Shown one piece after another: positions 34,897-44,406 of a stretch of 64,000 nt of DNA. A program made the translations under genes and the position numbers. The stretch spans positions 1,674,001 through 1,738,000 of the forward strand of contig OZ000552.1 in assembly GCA_963923955.1 (NCBI GenBank), given 5' to 3'. Under the pieces are notes generated by a model. It was not told the origin of the DNA, made no database searches, and saw nothing but the letters and a program-made list of their open reading frames with translations. The stretch is from G963923955 sp963923955 (GTDB lineage: Bacteria > Pseudomonadota > Gammaproteobacteria > Eutrophobiales > Eutrophobiaceae). How positions within the stretch are numbered: the first letter of the stretch is position 1; every line of letters starts with the position of its first letter.

Positions 34897-36189
34897 TCAT
34901 CGATCATCCGTGGCGATATAAGTCCGCAGGATGTCCATGACCCGGTCGGTGGCGCCGCGGTTTGCCAGTACCACTTCTCTCGCCTTCTCCCCCATGCGGC
35001 GGCGCTTGGCGGCATCGGCCAACAGGGCGCTGACCTCACGGGCTAATTCCTGCGGGTTGGACACAAAAAGCAAGGCACCCGCCTCGTGCAACAGGCGACT
35101 GGCTTCGGCAAAGTTAAACGGCTGCTCGCCGCTGATGACCGGCAGGCCGAGTGCCGCCGGCTCCAGCAGGTTGTGTCCGCCCACGTCCGGCACCAGGCTG
35201 CCGCCGACAAAGGCCACATCCGAACAGGCATAGAAGCGCGCCAACTCGCCCAGCGTGTCCAGCACAAAGACCCGGGTGGCCGGGCCGCACTCGCCCGGCT
35301 CGCTGCGCCGCGCCGTGGCAAGCCGCCGGCGTCGGCATAACTCAAGGACCGCCTCGCAGCGCTCCGGGTGCCGCGGGGCGAGGATCAAGAGGCAGTTCGG
35401 GCTGGATTCCAACACCTGCTCAAAGGCGGCCAGCACCAATTCTTCTTCGCCCGCATGGGTGCTGGCGGCGATCCAGATAGGCATATCCGCGGCAAACAAG
35501 CCTTGCCTCGGCTGCGCCGGCTCGCTGGCGGTCTCATCAGATGCCTGGGGACAACTGCTGTCGAATTTGAGATTGCCTGTCACCACCACCTTGTCCGCCG
35601 GCGCGCCTAGTTCGAGGAATCGCTCGGCATCGGCCTGGCTCTGGGCGGCGATGAGGGATAAGTTCGCCAGCGTCTCTTTGCTGAACGCGCCAAACCGGCC
35701 ATAGCGCCGGCCAGAGCACGCAGACAGGCGGGCATTCACCAGCAAGACCGGCACCGCCCGGCGGCGACAGATGGCCAGCAGGTTCGGCCACAGCTCGGTC
35801 TCCATGATCAGCAGCAGGCAGGGCCGGAACCGCGCCAGAAAGCGGCGCACGGCAAGGGGCAGGTCATAGGGGCAATAGACATGCTGCACCGCATCGCCAT
35901 AGGCGCGCGCGACACCGGCGGCGCCGGTGGGCGTTACCGTCGTGATGAGGAGTTGATAGTGCGCATAGTCGGCCAGCAGTCGATCAATGAGCGTCCGGGC
36001 GGCCTGCACCTCTCCAACGGAGACGGCGTGGATCCACAGCACTGGCCTGGAAAATTGGATCTCAGGAAAGAAGCCGAAGCGCTCCGGCCAGCGCCGCCGG
36101 TAGTCCGGATTTTTCCGCCCTAGCCAGAACAGGCGCAGCAGGACAAGGGGGGCGAGCAGGTAGAGGACGGCGGTGTAGAGCAGGCGCAT
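34897..36189 (-). CDS. waaA: 3-deoxy-D-manno-octulosonic acid (Kdo) transferase
   Basis: Adds Kdo to lipid IVA at the inner membrane, the first step of LPS core assembly. 430 aa with one N-terminal membrane anchor (LLYTAVLYLLAPLVLLRLFW), the WIHAVSVGEVQAA motif containing the catalytic Glu, and the C-terminal GT-B nucleotide-sugar site (FVGGSLVPDVGGHNLLEPAALG). It is convergent with the formate dehydrogenase gene (10 bp apart) and heads the waaA/hldD/hldE inner-core cluster. Confidence 0.95.
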   Translation of the reverse strand: MRLLYTAVLYLLAPLVLLRLFWLGRKNPDYRRRWPERFGFFPEIQFSRPVLWIHAVSVGEVQAARTLIDRLLADYAHYQLLITTVTPTGAAGVARAYGDAVQHVYCPYDLPLAVRRFLARFRPCLLLIMETELWPNLLAICRRRAVPVLLVNARLSACSGRRYGRFGAFSKETLANLSLIAAQSQADAERFLELGAPADKVVVTGNLKFDSSCPQASDETASEPAQPRQGLFAADMPIWIAASTHAGEEELVLAAFEQVLESSPNCLLILAPRHPERCEAVLELCRRRRLATARRSEPGECGPATRVFVLDTLGELARFYACSDVAFVGGSLVPDVGGHNLLEPAALGLPVISGEQPFNFAEASRLLHEAGALLFVSNPQELAREVSALLADAAKRRRMGEKAREVVLANRGATDRVMDILRTYIATDDR

Positions 36190-36229
36190 GAAGGGCGGGC
36201 TTTGTCTTGATGACGAATGCCGCCGCTTG

Positions 36230-37183
36230 CTACTCGCTATTTAACCAATCAAGATAACGCTTCATGCCGTCCTCGAGGCTTATGAAATCTTTCTCATAGC
36301 CGGCCTCTCGCAGGGCGCTCATGTCGGCCTGGGTGAAGCTCTGATAGCTCTCTTCCAAGCCATCGGGCAGGGGGATGTATTCGATCTCGCCGCGGCCGTG
36401 CCAGGCGATGACTTGCCCGGCCAGCTCGTTGAAACTGCGGCTTGTGCCCGTGCCCAGGTTGAAGACGCCGGAGACTTCCTTGTGCTCCATCAGCCACAGG
36501 TTCACGGCCACGACATCATCGACATGAATGAAATCGCGGCGCTGCTCGCCGTCGGCATGGCCGCCGCTGCCTTGGAATAATTCCAATTTGTCGCTCTCTT
36601 GTAACTGCGCGTTCAGTTTCCAAGCCATGCTGGCCATCGCGCCCTTGTGCTGCTCACCAGGGCCATAGACATTGAAGTAGCGCAGGCCGGCTATCTGCGA
36701 GTGCGAGTACACTTCCCGGCTGTGTCGCCTGGCATATTGATCAAACAGGGACTTGGAATAGCCATAGGCGCTGATGGGTTTTTCATTTTGGCGTTGCTCA
36801 ATGAATTGGGTGCCGGTGCCATACACGGCGGCGCTGGAGGCGTAGATAAAGGGAATGCGCTTGGCTACTGCGAGCTCCAGCAGATCCCTTGACCAGGCGT
36901 AATTGTTGTGCATCAAGTAGCGCCCGTCCCACTCGGTGGTGGTGGTACAAGCCCCTAGGTGAAAGATGCGCGAGATTTTCCGCGGCAGGAGCGCCCCGCT
37001 TTTGAGTTGCGGCCAAAATTCCTCCGTGTCTTGGTAATCCTGAATCTCGCAATCAACGAGATTGGCGAATTTTTTGCCATTGCTCAGATCATCGACCACG
37101 AGGATGTCGCTACTGCCGGCCGCATTCAGGCCCTTGATCAGATTGCTGCCGATAAACCCGGCACCGCCGGTTACGATAATCAT
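36230..37183 (-). CDS. hldD: ADP-L-glycero-D-manno-heptose 6-epimerase
   Basis: Converts ADP-D,D-heptose to ADP-L,D-heptose, the donor for LPS inner core heptose. Rossmann motif VTGGAGFIGSN at the N-terminus, catalytic YGYSKSLFDQYAR, and FNVYGPGEQHKGAMASMAWKL are typical. The start ATG at 37183 overlaps the hldE stop (ATGA), so translation is coupled; the open frame extends 19 codons upstream within hldE, which is not likely used. Confidence 0.96.
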   Translation of the reverse strand: MIIVTGGAGFIGSNLIKGLNAAGSSDILVVDDLSNGKKFANLVDCEIQDYQDTEEFWPQLKSGALLPRKISRIFHLGACTTTTEWDGRYLMHNNYAWSRDLLELAVAKRIPFIYASSAAVYGTGTQFIEQRQNEKPISAYGYSKSLFDQYARRHSREVYSHSQIAGLRYFNVYGPGEQHKGAMASMAWKLNAQLQESDKLELFQGSGGHADGEQRRDFIHVDDVVAVNLWLMEHKEVSGVFNLGTGTSRSFNELAGQVIAWHGRGEIEYIPLPDGLEESYQSFTQADMSALREAGYEKDFISLEDGMKRYLDWLNSE

Positions 37184-38640
37184 GCTTTGCGTTCTCCTTC
37201 TTGGTTTTGGATTGATTGTAAGATTGAGGTTGTAGAACAACCAGCCCGATAAGGCAAGATCAGCACCTCGCCGCCGTTCTGCTTAACAAACTCCCCGCCC
37301 GCCACCTCACTGGGCTGATAATCCCCACCCTTGACCAAGACATGCGGCCGTATTTTCCGGATCAGCGCCTCAGGCGTGCCTTCTGAAAAGGCCACCAGCC
37401 AATCCACTGCGGCCAGTCCCGCCAGCACACGCAGGCGCTGGTGCAGGGAATGGACTGGGCGCCCCTGCCCTTTCAGCCGCCGCACGGAAGCATCATCGTT
37501 CACCGCCACGATCAAGCAATCCCCCAGCGCCCTGGCCTCTTGCAGGTACTCAACATGGCCGGCGTGAAGAATATCAAAACAACCATTGGTCAGCACCAAC
37601 TTGCGCCCTGCGCTACGCAACAAGGCGGCCTGTTCAATGCATTCCTTGGCCCCCAGAACACGGGCGGCGGCGGGTTGTACAGCGCGGCCGGCGGCGTTTA
37701 ATTCCGCCACGCTCACGGTAGCCGTGCCCAGCTTCTCCACCACCAGCCCGGCGGCGCGGTTTGCGTAAGCCATCGCCTGCGGCATGTCATAGCCCGAGGC
37801 CAGGCCCGCAGCCAGGGCGGCAATGACCGTATCGCCGGCACCGGTTACATCAAAGACCTCGCGCGTCTGCGCCGGCAGATGGATGGCGGCATCCGCCCCC
37901 GTTGCCCCGGCCCGGATCAGGCTCATGCCCTGCTCGCCGCGGGTTACCAGCAGGGCATCTAATTGCAGCGCCTGGCATAAGTCTCCGCCCTTCGCCGCCA
38001 GCTCGGCCTCATCCCGGCAAGGCCCGACAACAGATTCAAATTCTTTCAAGTTCGGCGTCAGCAGGCTGGCATGGCGATAGCGCTCAAAGTCGGTGCCTTT
38101 TGGGTCAACCAAGACGGCAGTCCCATGCGCCCGTGCAAACTCAATGAACTTGTCGATATTTTTAAGGCTGCCCTTGCCGTAATCAGACAAGACAACGAGC
38201 GCTGCATCTTTGGCGGCCTGGCGGTAGAGCGCATACAAGCTATCGTTATCGATATGGGTGTCCGCCGTGCCGCCCTCGTAGTCCAGGCGCAGGAGTTGCT
38301 GATGCCCGCTCAAGACCCGCAGCTTGGTTGTCGTGGGGAAGTCGGCCTGCTGCACAAAGAGGCATTGCACCTCAGCCTCCACCAACATGGCGCGCAAGGC
38401 CGCGGCGGATTCATCCGCGCCCGTCATGCCGAGCAGGCACACGCCCACGCCTAAGGCGCGCACGTTCAGGGCAACATTGGCCGCCCCGCCGGGTTTCTCT
38501 TGTGTGGCATTGACCCGCACCACCGGCACCGGCGCCTCCGGCGAGATGCGGGTGGTGTCGCCGTGCACATAGCGATCGAGGATCACATCGCCCACCACCA
38601 GCACCGTGGCGGAGGCTTCTGGTTCAAATGAAGTCGGCAT
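37180..38640 (-). CDS. hldE: Bifunctional heptose 7-phosphate kinase / heptose 1-phosphate adenylyltransferase
   Basis: 486 aa with a PfkB-type kinase domain (about residues 1-320, signature DVTGAGDTVIAALA) fused to a cytidylyltransferase-fold domain (LTNGCFDILHAGHVEYLQEA). It performs two steps of ADP-heptose synthesis; hldD completes the path. Full length and normal domain order. The intermediate ADP-heptose and HBP are also known innate immune signals of gram-negative bacteria. Confidence 0.96.
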   Translation of the reverse strand: MPTSFEPEASATVLVVGDVILDRYVHGDTTRISPEAPVPVVRVNATQEKPGGAANVALNVRALGVGVCLLGMTGADESAAALRAMLVEAEVQCLFVQQADFPTTTKLRVLSGHQQLLRLDYEGGTADTHIDNDSLYALYRQAAKDAALVVLSDYGKGSLKNIDKFIEFARAHGTAVLVDPKGTDFERYRHASLLTPNLKEFESVVGPCRDEAELAAKGGDLCQALQLDALLVTRGEQGMSLIRAGATGADAAIHLPAQTREVFDVTGAGDTVIAALAAGLASGYDMPQAMAYANRAAGLVVEKLGTATVSVAELNAAGRAVQPAAARVLGAKECIEQAALLRSAGRKLVLTNGCFDILHAGHVEYLQEARALGDCLIVAVNDDASVRRLKGQGRPVHSLHQRLRVLAGLAAVDWLVAFSEGTPEALIRKIRPHVLVKGGDYQPSEVAGGEFVKQNGGEVLILPYRAGCSTTSILQSIQNQEGERKA

Positions 38641-38725
38641 AATAAGGCTTGTATTCAGATCGCTTTTTGTTCACCATTGCGCTTGCGTAATCTTAGCACA
38701 GCGAGCTTCCCTAATAGCGCCCACT

Positions 38726-39463
38726 ATGTCGTCCCTGCTCAAATATCCGCTGTTCATCCTGCTCGCCGGCCTTGCCGTCGGCGCGCCGGCGGCCCAGGAC
38801 TGGCCGCTGGATTGGCCGGTGCCTTTTGAAGTTACGTATTCGGTGTATCGAAAAGGCGCCAAGATCGCCACCATGCAGCGCCGCTTTGTCCGCCTGGAAG
38901 ATGGAAATTATCAATATCGCTCGGAGACCAACACCACCGGCCTCGTTGCCCTGTTTCGCCGCGATAAGATCATCGAGGAGACCACCTGGAAAAACAACGA
39001 GGAGGCGCTCTTCCCCCTGCACTATCGCTATCGGCACACGGGCGGGAAGAAGGAGCGGCATGTCGTGGTCGAGTTTGACTGGGACAAAAAGACCATCACC
39101 AATTCGATTAACGGCGCGGCCTGGCAGATGCCGACCCGGGCGCGGATCATGGACAAGCTGCTGTATCAACTCGCCATTATGAAAGACCTCAAAGAAGGCC
39201 GGCGGCCGCTGGCCTATACCATTGCCGATGGCGGCAAGATCAAGCCCTATCACTTTGAGGTGCTGGGCGAGGAAGTGATCGAGACGCCGCTGGGGCAATT
39301 TGCAACGATCAAACTATTTCGGCACAAGCCGGGCAGCCGGCGTCAGTCCACGCTCTGGTGTGCGCCCAGGTTACATTATCTGCCGGTGCGGCTGGAGAAT
39401 ATCGAGAAGGACGGCGGCAAGACCATGGTTGAGATCAGCGCCCTGCAAGGCATTGCCCTGTAA
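38726..39463 (+). CDS. DUF3108 exported protein
   Basis: 245 aa. A signal peptide is evident from the ATG at 38726 (LLKYPLFILLAGLAVGAPAAQ). The mature part shows the DUF3108 pattern: YSVYRKGAKIATMQRRF, an SETNTTGLVALFRRDKIIEETTW segment and C-terminal LPVRLENIEKDGGKTMVEISAL. It is predicted to be a periplasmic or outer-membrane-associated beta-rich protein of unknown function. Frame is open further upstream to 38606, but the signal peptide fixes the start. Confidence 0.85.
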   Translation: MSSLLKYPLFILLAGLAVGAPAAQDWPLDWPVPFEVTYSVYRKGAKIATMQRRFVRLEDGNYQYRSETNTTGLVALFRRDKIIEETTWKNNEEALFPLHYRYRHTGGKKERHVVVEFDWDKKTITNSINGAAWQMPTRARIMDKLLYQLAIMKDLKEGRRPLAYTIADGGKIKPYHFEVLGEEVIETPLGQFATIKLFRHKPGSRRQSTLWCAPRLHYLPVRLENIEKDGGKTMVEISALQGIAL

Positions 39464-39487
39464 TAAAACGCGTACAGTTTCAATTTA

Positions 39488-39521
39488 GCGCCCGGATGAG
39501 CGGATGCTAAGGGGCGGGCGC
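39488..39521. terminator. Convergent-gene hairpin, possible bidirectional terminator
   Basis: GCGCCC (39488-39493) and GGGCGC (39516-39521) form a 6-bp GC stem flanked by A/T-rich sequence (AATTT on either side), between the convergent DUF3108 gene and dsbC. Confidence 0.45.
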
Positions 39522-39525
39522 AATT

Positions 39526-40254
39526 TCAGTTCAGCGCCTGGATAAGCTCCTCCGGCGGCAGATAACCGCCGATCTGGCTGCCGTCTTCCAGATAGATGGC
39601 CGGCGTGCCGGGCACACCGAATTCCTGCCCCAGCTGGTAATGCTTCGCCACCGGATTGCTGCATTGCTTCGGCTCTACGCCCTGGCCGAACTTAGCCCGG
39701 GTCATGGCCTGGTTAGGATCGTCCGCACACCACACTGACTCCATGTCCTTAAAATTCGCAGAACCGGGCCCTTGCCGCGGAAAGGCCAGATAATGCACGG
39801 CGATGCCGTGTTTGTTTAGCTCCGCCACATCGCGGTGCAGTTGTCGGCAATAGCCGCAACTGATGTCGGTGAATACGTAGATGTCGTGCTTGGTCTCTTT
39901 CGGGGAGAAATCAATGCGCTCGGCGGGCGGCATGGCCGCCAGGATCTCCGCGCGCGCCTTTGTGCGCTGCTCCTCGCTCAGGTTCCTTTTCTGCTGCAAA
40001 TCGATTAGGTCGCCATCCACGATGTAGCGGCCGTCCGGCGAGGAATAGAATACTTCCGCGCCGTCCATCACTTCATACAGCCCGTCAATCTGCGAGGGAC
40101 GGATCTGTGTTACTTCCAGCTCTGGGAAAAAACTGCGTAGATTATCAATCGTCTCCTGCAACGTGGAGGCATCAGCAGAAGCATCGGCGGAAGCATGGAC
40201 AAATACGCCGGAACTTACCCCGGCAAGCACGGCAAAAAGCAAGATGGATTTCAT
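39526..40254 (-). CDS. dsbC: Periplasmic disulfide isomerase DsbC
   Basis: 242 aa with signal peptide (SILLFAVLAGVSSGVFVHASA). The active site is C133-G-Y-C136 in FTDISCGYCRQLH, with a cis-proline loop GVPGTPAIYLEDG near the C-terminus, and an N-terminal dimerisation domain. It reshuffles wrong disulfides in the periplasm. A short ADAS repeat sits just after the cleavage region. Divergent from the GspE-like gene. Confidence 0.93.
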   Translation of the reverse strand: MKSILLFAVLAGVSSGVFVHASADASADASTLQETIDNLRSFFPELEVTQIRPSQIDGLYEVMDGAEVFYSSPDGRYIVDGDLIDLQQKRNLSEEQRTKARAEILAAMPPAERIDFSPKETKHDIYVFTDISCGYCRQLHRDVAELNKHGIAVHYLAFPRQGPGSANFKDMESVWCADDPNQAMTRAKFGQGVEPKQCSNPVAKHYQLGQEFGVPGTPAIYLEDGSQIGGYLPPEELIQALN

Positions 40255-40354
40255 TAAATACTCCGGGCGTTATAAAATGTCGGCGACTTAAACTTGCAAA
40301 TACTATCAGACCCAGAGCGCTTTCGTCTGTTCCTTTTTTGGATCGAACACTCAT

Positions 40355-42133
40355 ATGAAGCAGGCACTCACCCCCCCGGCGGAGGATAAACTATCCTTAG
40401 GCTTTGTGCTGGAGCAGCTGGAGCGGGATGCGATCATCAGCGCCGGCCAGCGCGCCCGGCTGGCGGAGAAGCTGGATGAGGATACGCATCCCTTGCTGAT
40501 CATCGCCGATCAGGGCTGGCAGAGCATCACCAAGCCGTCTTATCCGCTTAGCTTAGAACAACTCACGCGCTGGCTGGCGGGAAAATGCGGCCAGCGCTAC
40601 CTGCGCATTGACCCCTTAAAGATCGATGTCGGCAAGGTAACCAGCCTGGTCTCCCAGGCCTATGCCGGCAAGCTGGGCATCCTGCCGCTGCAGGTCTCCG
40701 AGAAGGAATTGACCATCGCTAGCTGCGAGCCTTATATCAGCCACTGGGAACACGAACTCGCCCGCATCACCGGACGCACGATCAAGCGCGTCATCGTCAA
40801 CCCCAAAGACATCGAGCGCTACCTGGTCGAGTTCTATGGGGTCAGCCGCACCATCATGGGCGCGGTCTCCGACAGCAGCCACAAGGCCATCAGCGACTTA
40901 CATAACTTCGAGCAACTCATCGAGGTAGGCAAGGCCGGCGAGCCCGATGCCAACGACCGCCACATCGTCAGCCTGGTGGACTGGCTGCTGCAATTCGCCT
41001 TTGAACAGCGCACTAGCGACATTCACCTGGAACCCCGGCGCGACAAGGGCATCGTGCGCTTTCGCATAGACGGCGTCCTGCATCGCGTACACGAATTCCC
41101 GCTGGTGCTCATCGGCGCGATCAGCAGCCGCCTGAAATCCTTGGGCCGCATGGACATCGCCGATAAACGCCGACCGCAGGATGGCCGCATCAAGACCAAA
41201 GCGCCCTCTGGTGAGGAAGTGGAAATGCGCCTTTCCACCATGCCGACCGCCTTCGGGGAAAAACTCGTGCTGCGCATCTTTGACCCGGACATGCTGATCA
41301 AGAGCCTGGCCGAGCTCGGCTTCACCCGGCACGATCAGGCGGCCTGGGCGAAGATGGTGGAAAACCCGCACGGCATCATCCTGGTGGCCGGGCCGACCGG
41401 CTCCGGCAAGACCACCACTTTGTATTCGGCCTTGAAACAACTGGCCAGCCCGGAACTCAACATCTGCACCATCGAAGACCCGATCGAGCTGGTGGATGCG
41501 CAACTCAACCAGATGCAGGTGCAGCCGGGGATCGACCTTGGCTTTGCCACCGGCGTTAGAACCCTGCTGCGCCAGGACCCGGACATCATCATGGTCGGCG
41601 AGATTCGCGATGAAGATACGGCGGAAGTGGCCATCCAGGCCGCCCTGACCGGCCATCTGGTGCTCTCCAGCCTGCACACCAACGATGCGCCTTCGACCAT
41701 CACCCGCTTGATCGACCTCGGTGCGCAGCCGTACCTCATCGGTGCCACCCTGCTCGGCGTCCTGGCGCAGCGCCTGATCCGCACCCTGTGTCCGCACTGC
41801 AAGGCCGCCGGCCAACTCGACCGCGCCGCCTGGGAGCGGCTGGTGGCACCGGGCAAGACGCGGCTGCCGCAGAGCGTCTATGAGCCAGTCGGCTGCGATG
41901 AATGCCGGCACACCGGCTACCTGGGGCGCATCGGCATCTACGAGGCCCTGCACATCGATGCGGAGATGCGACGACTGATCAACACCAGCACAGACCTACG
42001 CCAATACCACGCAGCGGCGGCCAAACAAGGCATGCGCAACTTGCGCTTAAGCGGTGCGCAGAAAGTGGCCGAGGGGGTGAGTACGCTGGAGGAGATTTAT
42101 TCTGTCGTTCCGCCCTTAAAGGAGAGTCATTAG
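40355..42133 (+). CDS. GspE/PilB-family secretion or pilus ATPase
   Basis: 592 aa. The N-terminal MshEN-like domain is followed by the ATPase core: Walker A GPTGSGKTTT near residue 347, Asp box RQDPDIIMVGEIRDEDTAE, Walker B/His box TGHLVLSSLHTND, and a four-cysteine zinc motif (CPHC ... CDEC). It powers a type II secretion or type IV pilus machine. No other gsp or pil genes are nearby, so which machine it serves cannot be told; the QDPDIIMVGEIRD and R(I)GIYE features suit GspE or PilB. Confidence 0.9.
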   Translation: MKQALTPPAEDKLSLGFVLEQLERDAIISAGQRARLAEKLDEDTHPLLIIADQGWQSITKPSYPLSLEQLTRWLAGKCGQRYLRIDPLKIDVGKVTSLVSQAYAGKLGILPLQVSEKELTIASCEPYISHWEHELARITGRTIKRVIVNPKDIERYLVEFYGVSRTIMGAVSDSSHKAISDLHNFEQLIEVGKAGEPDANDRHIVSLVDWLLQFAFEQRTSDIHLEPRRDKGIVRFRIDGVLHRVHEFPLVLIGAISSRLKSLGRMDIADKRRPQDGRIKTKAPSGEEVEMRLSTMPTAFGEKLVLRIFDPDMLIKSLAELGFTRHDQAAWAKMVENPHGIILVAGPTGSGKTTTLYSALKQLASPELNICTIEDPIELVDAQLNQMQVQPGIDLGFATGVRTLLRQDPDIIMVGEIRDEDTAEVAIQAALTGHLVLSSLHTNDAPSTITRLIDLGAQPYLIGATLLGVLAQRLIRTLCPHCKAAGQLDRAAWERLVAPGKTRLPQSVYEPVGCDECRHTGYLGRIGIYEALHIDAEMRRLINTSTDLRQYHAAAAKQGMRNLRLSGAQKVAEGVSTLEEIYSVVPPLKESH

Positions 42134-42176
42134 GTCTGCTACGAGCAGCTACGGGCAGCCGGCACGGGCAGGAGCA

Positions 42177-42371
42177 TTAGTCTCCTACAATTCGATCGGC
42201 ACCGCACCGTCTGAAAAATGTACCGCCAGCACCTCGGGTAGCGCCATGCCAGCAACAATATAGCAGCATATTGACATCCACCCCGCGCTCATCCTGCAAG
42301 GCCAGGCAGGCCGCCGACACCCACTCGCCGCGATAGGTTCGGACCGAAAAGTCCCAGAGTGACTCACTCAT
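42177..42371 (-). pseudogene. Truncated TIGR02444/DUF2390-like gene
   Basis: 64 codons: the N-terminal LWDFSVRTYRGEWVSAACLALQDERGVDVNMLLYCCW clearly resembles the N-terminus of TIGR02444 (DUF2390) proteins, which normally run to about 150 residues. After CCWHGATRG the resemblance ends and the frame closes. The ATG has AGAGGT upstream, so it may still be translated. Probably a decayed remnant. Confidence 0.6.
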
Positions 42372-42490
42372 TATGACCTCTCATCTTTGATCATAAACAA
42401 GGCCTGTGGCACAGCTCACGTTGACTACGTATCCTTAGTAAGTTTTCAGTATTTTGCTACCATACCCCTCTTTCATAAAGGAGAGACGCC

Positions 42491-43186
42491 ATGCCTGCAT
42501 TTTTATTTTCAGGCGTATTGATACTGTCCCTTGGCGTGTTGCTGAGTGCCTGCCTGCCCGCGGCCTATCAGGACGAAGGCGGGATGCATCCGTCGGATGC
42601 GGAGATCCAGGCGCTGGAGGCGGCGCTCAAGGCCGGCGGCTATGAGACGAGCGTGCGGTACTCGCTCGTGGACTATGTTGACTTGAACGGCGATGGCAGG
42701 TTGGACGCGCTGCTGAGGTTGCGTGGCCGGGACTATTGCGGCAGCGGCGGCTGCACCGCCCTGATCCTGGAGAATACCGGCGCGGCCTTCCGCCTCATCC
42801 AGCACCTTCCCACCTCAGACGCCATCAGTGCGCAAGAGACTCTGAGCCGCGGCTGGCGCGATGTCTGGGTCAGCACCTCCGGCGGCGGCTATCCCCCGGC
42901 GCTGGAGAAACTCGCCTTTGACGGCACGACATACCGCCTGCAAGCCACGGCCACCATCGAGCAGATCGCCCGCGACTTTGCCCAGAGCGCCGAAATTTAC
43001 GTCCAGGACGGCCACAACCTGCAACTGCGCGGCGTCGCCCCCACTCAGGATTGCGAGGGCTGCTACCGCTACCTGTTCTCTTTTGAACATTACGGCGACC
43101 CGCAGGTCGGCTACTCGCTGACGGTGGACGTGAAGCAAGGACATCCGACCTTCGTCCCGCTCTGGCCGGCACCCGCGCTGCGGTGA
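42491..43186 (+). CDS. Hypothetical lipoprotein with EF-hand-like Ca-binding loop
   Basis: 231 aa. The N-terminus has a signal peptide ending in a lipobox (LLSAC, Cys21), so it is a lipoprotein, probably outer membrane. DLNGDGRLDALL (about residues 59-70) looks like a calcium-binding EF-hand/FG-GAP loop. C-terminal cysteines (DCEGC) may pair. No named family recognised. Good Shine-Dalgarno GGAGAG 5 nt upstream of the ATG. Confidence 0.75.
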   Translation: MPAFLFSGVLILSLGVLLSACLPAAYQDEGGMHPSDAEIQALEAALKAGGYETSVRYSLVDYVDLNGDGRLDALLRLRGRDYCGSGGCTALILENTGAAFRLIQHLPTSDAISAQETLSRGWRDVWVSTSGGGYPPALEKLAFDGTTYRLQATATIEQIARDFAQSAEIYVQDGHNLQLRGVAPTQDCEGCYRYLFSFEHYGDPQVGYSLTVDVKQGHPTFVPLWPAPALR

Positions 43187-43260
43187 GGGGCCGCACCTGT
43201 GCTTTAGACGCCACCTGCGATGAACTCCCGCCCTTTCGCCTGATCAGGTTTCGATGCCGG

Positions 43261-43320
43261 CCTGGCCGGCTTGCCCGTTCGCCTGTCCGCCCTACTTGCA
43301 AGCGCCCGCCATGCTACAAT
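43261..43320 (+). repeat. Direct repeat copy A with embedded promoter-like end
   Basis: The first 27 bp (43261-43287) recur exactly at 44407-44433. The second part CTTGCAAGCG(C/T)CCGCC with a following TA(A)CAAT recurs at about 44494-44522. Here it ends in the extended -10 TGCTACAAT (43312-43320), ahead of the acyltransferase gene. Confidence 0.6.
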
Positions 43321-43406
43321 CACCCCGCAACAGCCAGCGCGGCCCGCATGCCATTGGAAGAGACGCCGCCGCGCTCCCGATGCGGCAATCGCTGAGACAA
43401 TCGCCC

Positions 43407-44405
43407 ATGCTGCTTGAAAAAGACACGATGCGCCGCCCGATCACAAATAACCATACGAACCCGGCTGCGCCTGAGCAGCGCGCAGTTCTTGTCCGGCGTG
43501 GCACTTGGCGCTTGCAGGCCCTGGTTTTAGCGAGCTTGTACTGGTGGCCGGTGAAGGCGTTGGCGAGGGTATTAGGCCCGGCGCGCGCCGCCGGCTGGCT
43601 GGGCGGACTGGCGAGGATTTGCGGCCCCTATCTGCCGCGCCACCGCATCGTGCTGCGTAACTTACAACTTGCCTTTCCGAAGCAAAGCGCGGACGAGCGG
43701 CAGCGGCTGGCGCGTCTGGTCTGGGAGAGCATCGGCCACACCGCCGGCGAGTTGCCGCAGTTGCCAGCGCTTGCTGCCAAAACCGACGAGCGTATTGTGC
43801 TGCGCGGCGCGGAACACTTGGAGACGGCGGCGACCGCGGCCCGCGGTACGGTGTTCATCTCCGCCCACTTTGCCAACTGGGAGGTGATGATGCTGGTGGT
43901 CTGCCGGCGTATCCCCGACTGCCTGGCGGTCTATCGCGCCGCCAATAACCCGCACATTGATCGGCAGCTGGCGCGCCTGCGCCGGGCTTACGGCGTTGCT
44001 CATCTGGCGCCAAAGGGCAGCACCATGCGCCCCTTGCTGCGGGCGCTGGCGGCCGGTCGGGCCGTGGCCCTGCTCAGTGATCAAAAATTCAACGAGGGGC
44101 TGGCGCTGGACTTCTTCGGCCAGGCGGCGATGACGGCGCCGGGGCCGGCGCAGCTGGCGCTCAAATACGCCGCCACCATCGTGCCGGTCTCCACCCGCCG
44201 GCTTAGCCCGATGCGCTTTGAGGTGGAGTTTCACCCGCCCTTTGTGCCGCAGAACACGGGCGATGCGGCGGCCGATACCCGGCGTTGTATGCAGCGTATC
44301 AATGCCTTTATCGAGGCTCAGATCCGCGCCCACCCGGCGCAGTGGCTATGGCTGCACCGGCGCTGGCCTGCACGTTTATATCGAGATAGCGAGGATGGGG
44401 CATGA
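43407..44405 (+). CDS. LpxL/HtrB-like lipid A biosynthesis acyltransferase
   Basis: Lysophospholipid-acyltransferase-superfamily enzyme that adds a secondary acyl chain to lipid A. The catalytic H-x4-E motif is HFANWE, and LKYAATIVPV and the C-terminal HPAQWLWLHRRWPARLY match the family. An N-terminal amphipathic/hydrophobic segment anchors it to the inner membrane. The start is uncertain: ATGs at 43380, 43407 and 43428 are all in frame; I give 43407. The upstream part of the frame (from 43254) lies in the dispersed repeat and is unlikely to be coding. Confidence 0.85.
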   Translation: MLLEKDTMRRPITNNHTNPAAPEQRAVLVRRGTWRLQALVLASLYWWPVKALARVLGPARAAGWLGGLARICGPYLPRHRIVLRNLQLAFPKQSADERQRLARLVWESIGHTAGELPQLPALAAKTDERIVLRGAEHLETAATAARGTVFISAHFANWEVMMLVVCRRIPDCLAVYRAANNPHIDRQLARLRRAYGVAHLAPKGSTMRPLLRALAAGRAVALLSDQKFNEGLALDFFGQAAMTAPGPAQLALKYAATIVPVSTRRLSPMRFEVEFHPPFVPQNTGDAAADTRRCMQRINAFIEAQIRAHPAQWLWLHRRWPARLYRDSEDGA

Positions 44406-44406
44406 A

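Noticed and set aside
40898..41953. 351-aa minus-strand open frame
   Set aside because: Antisense shadow of the GspE/PilB ATPase gene.
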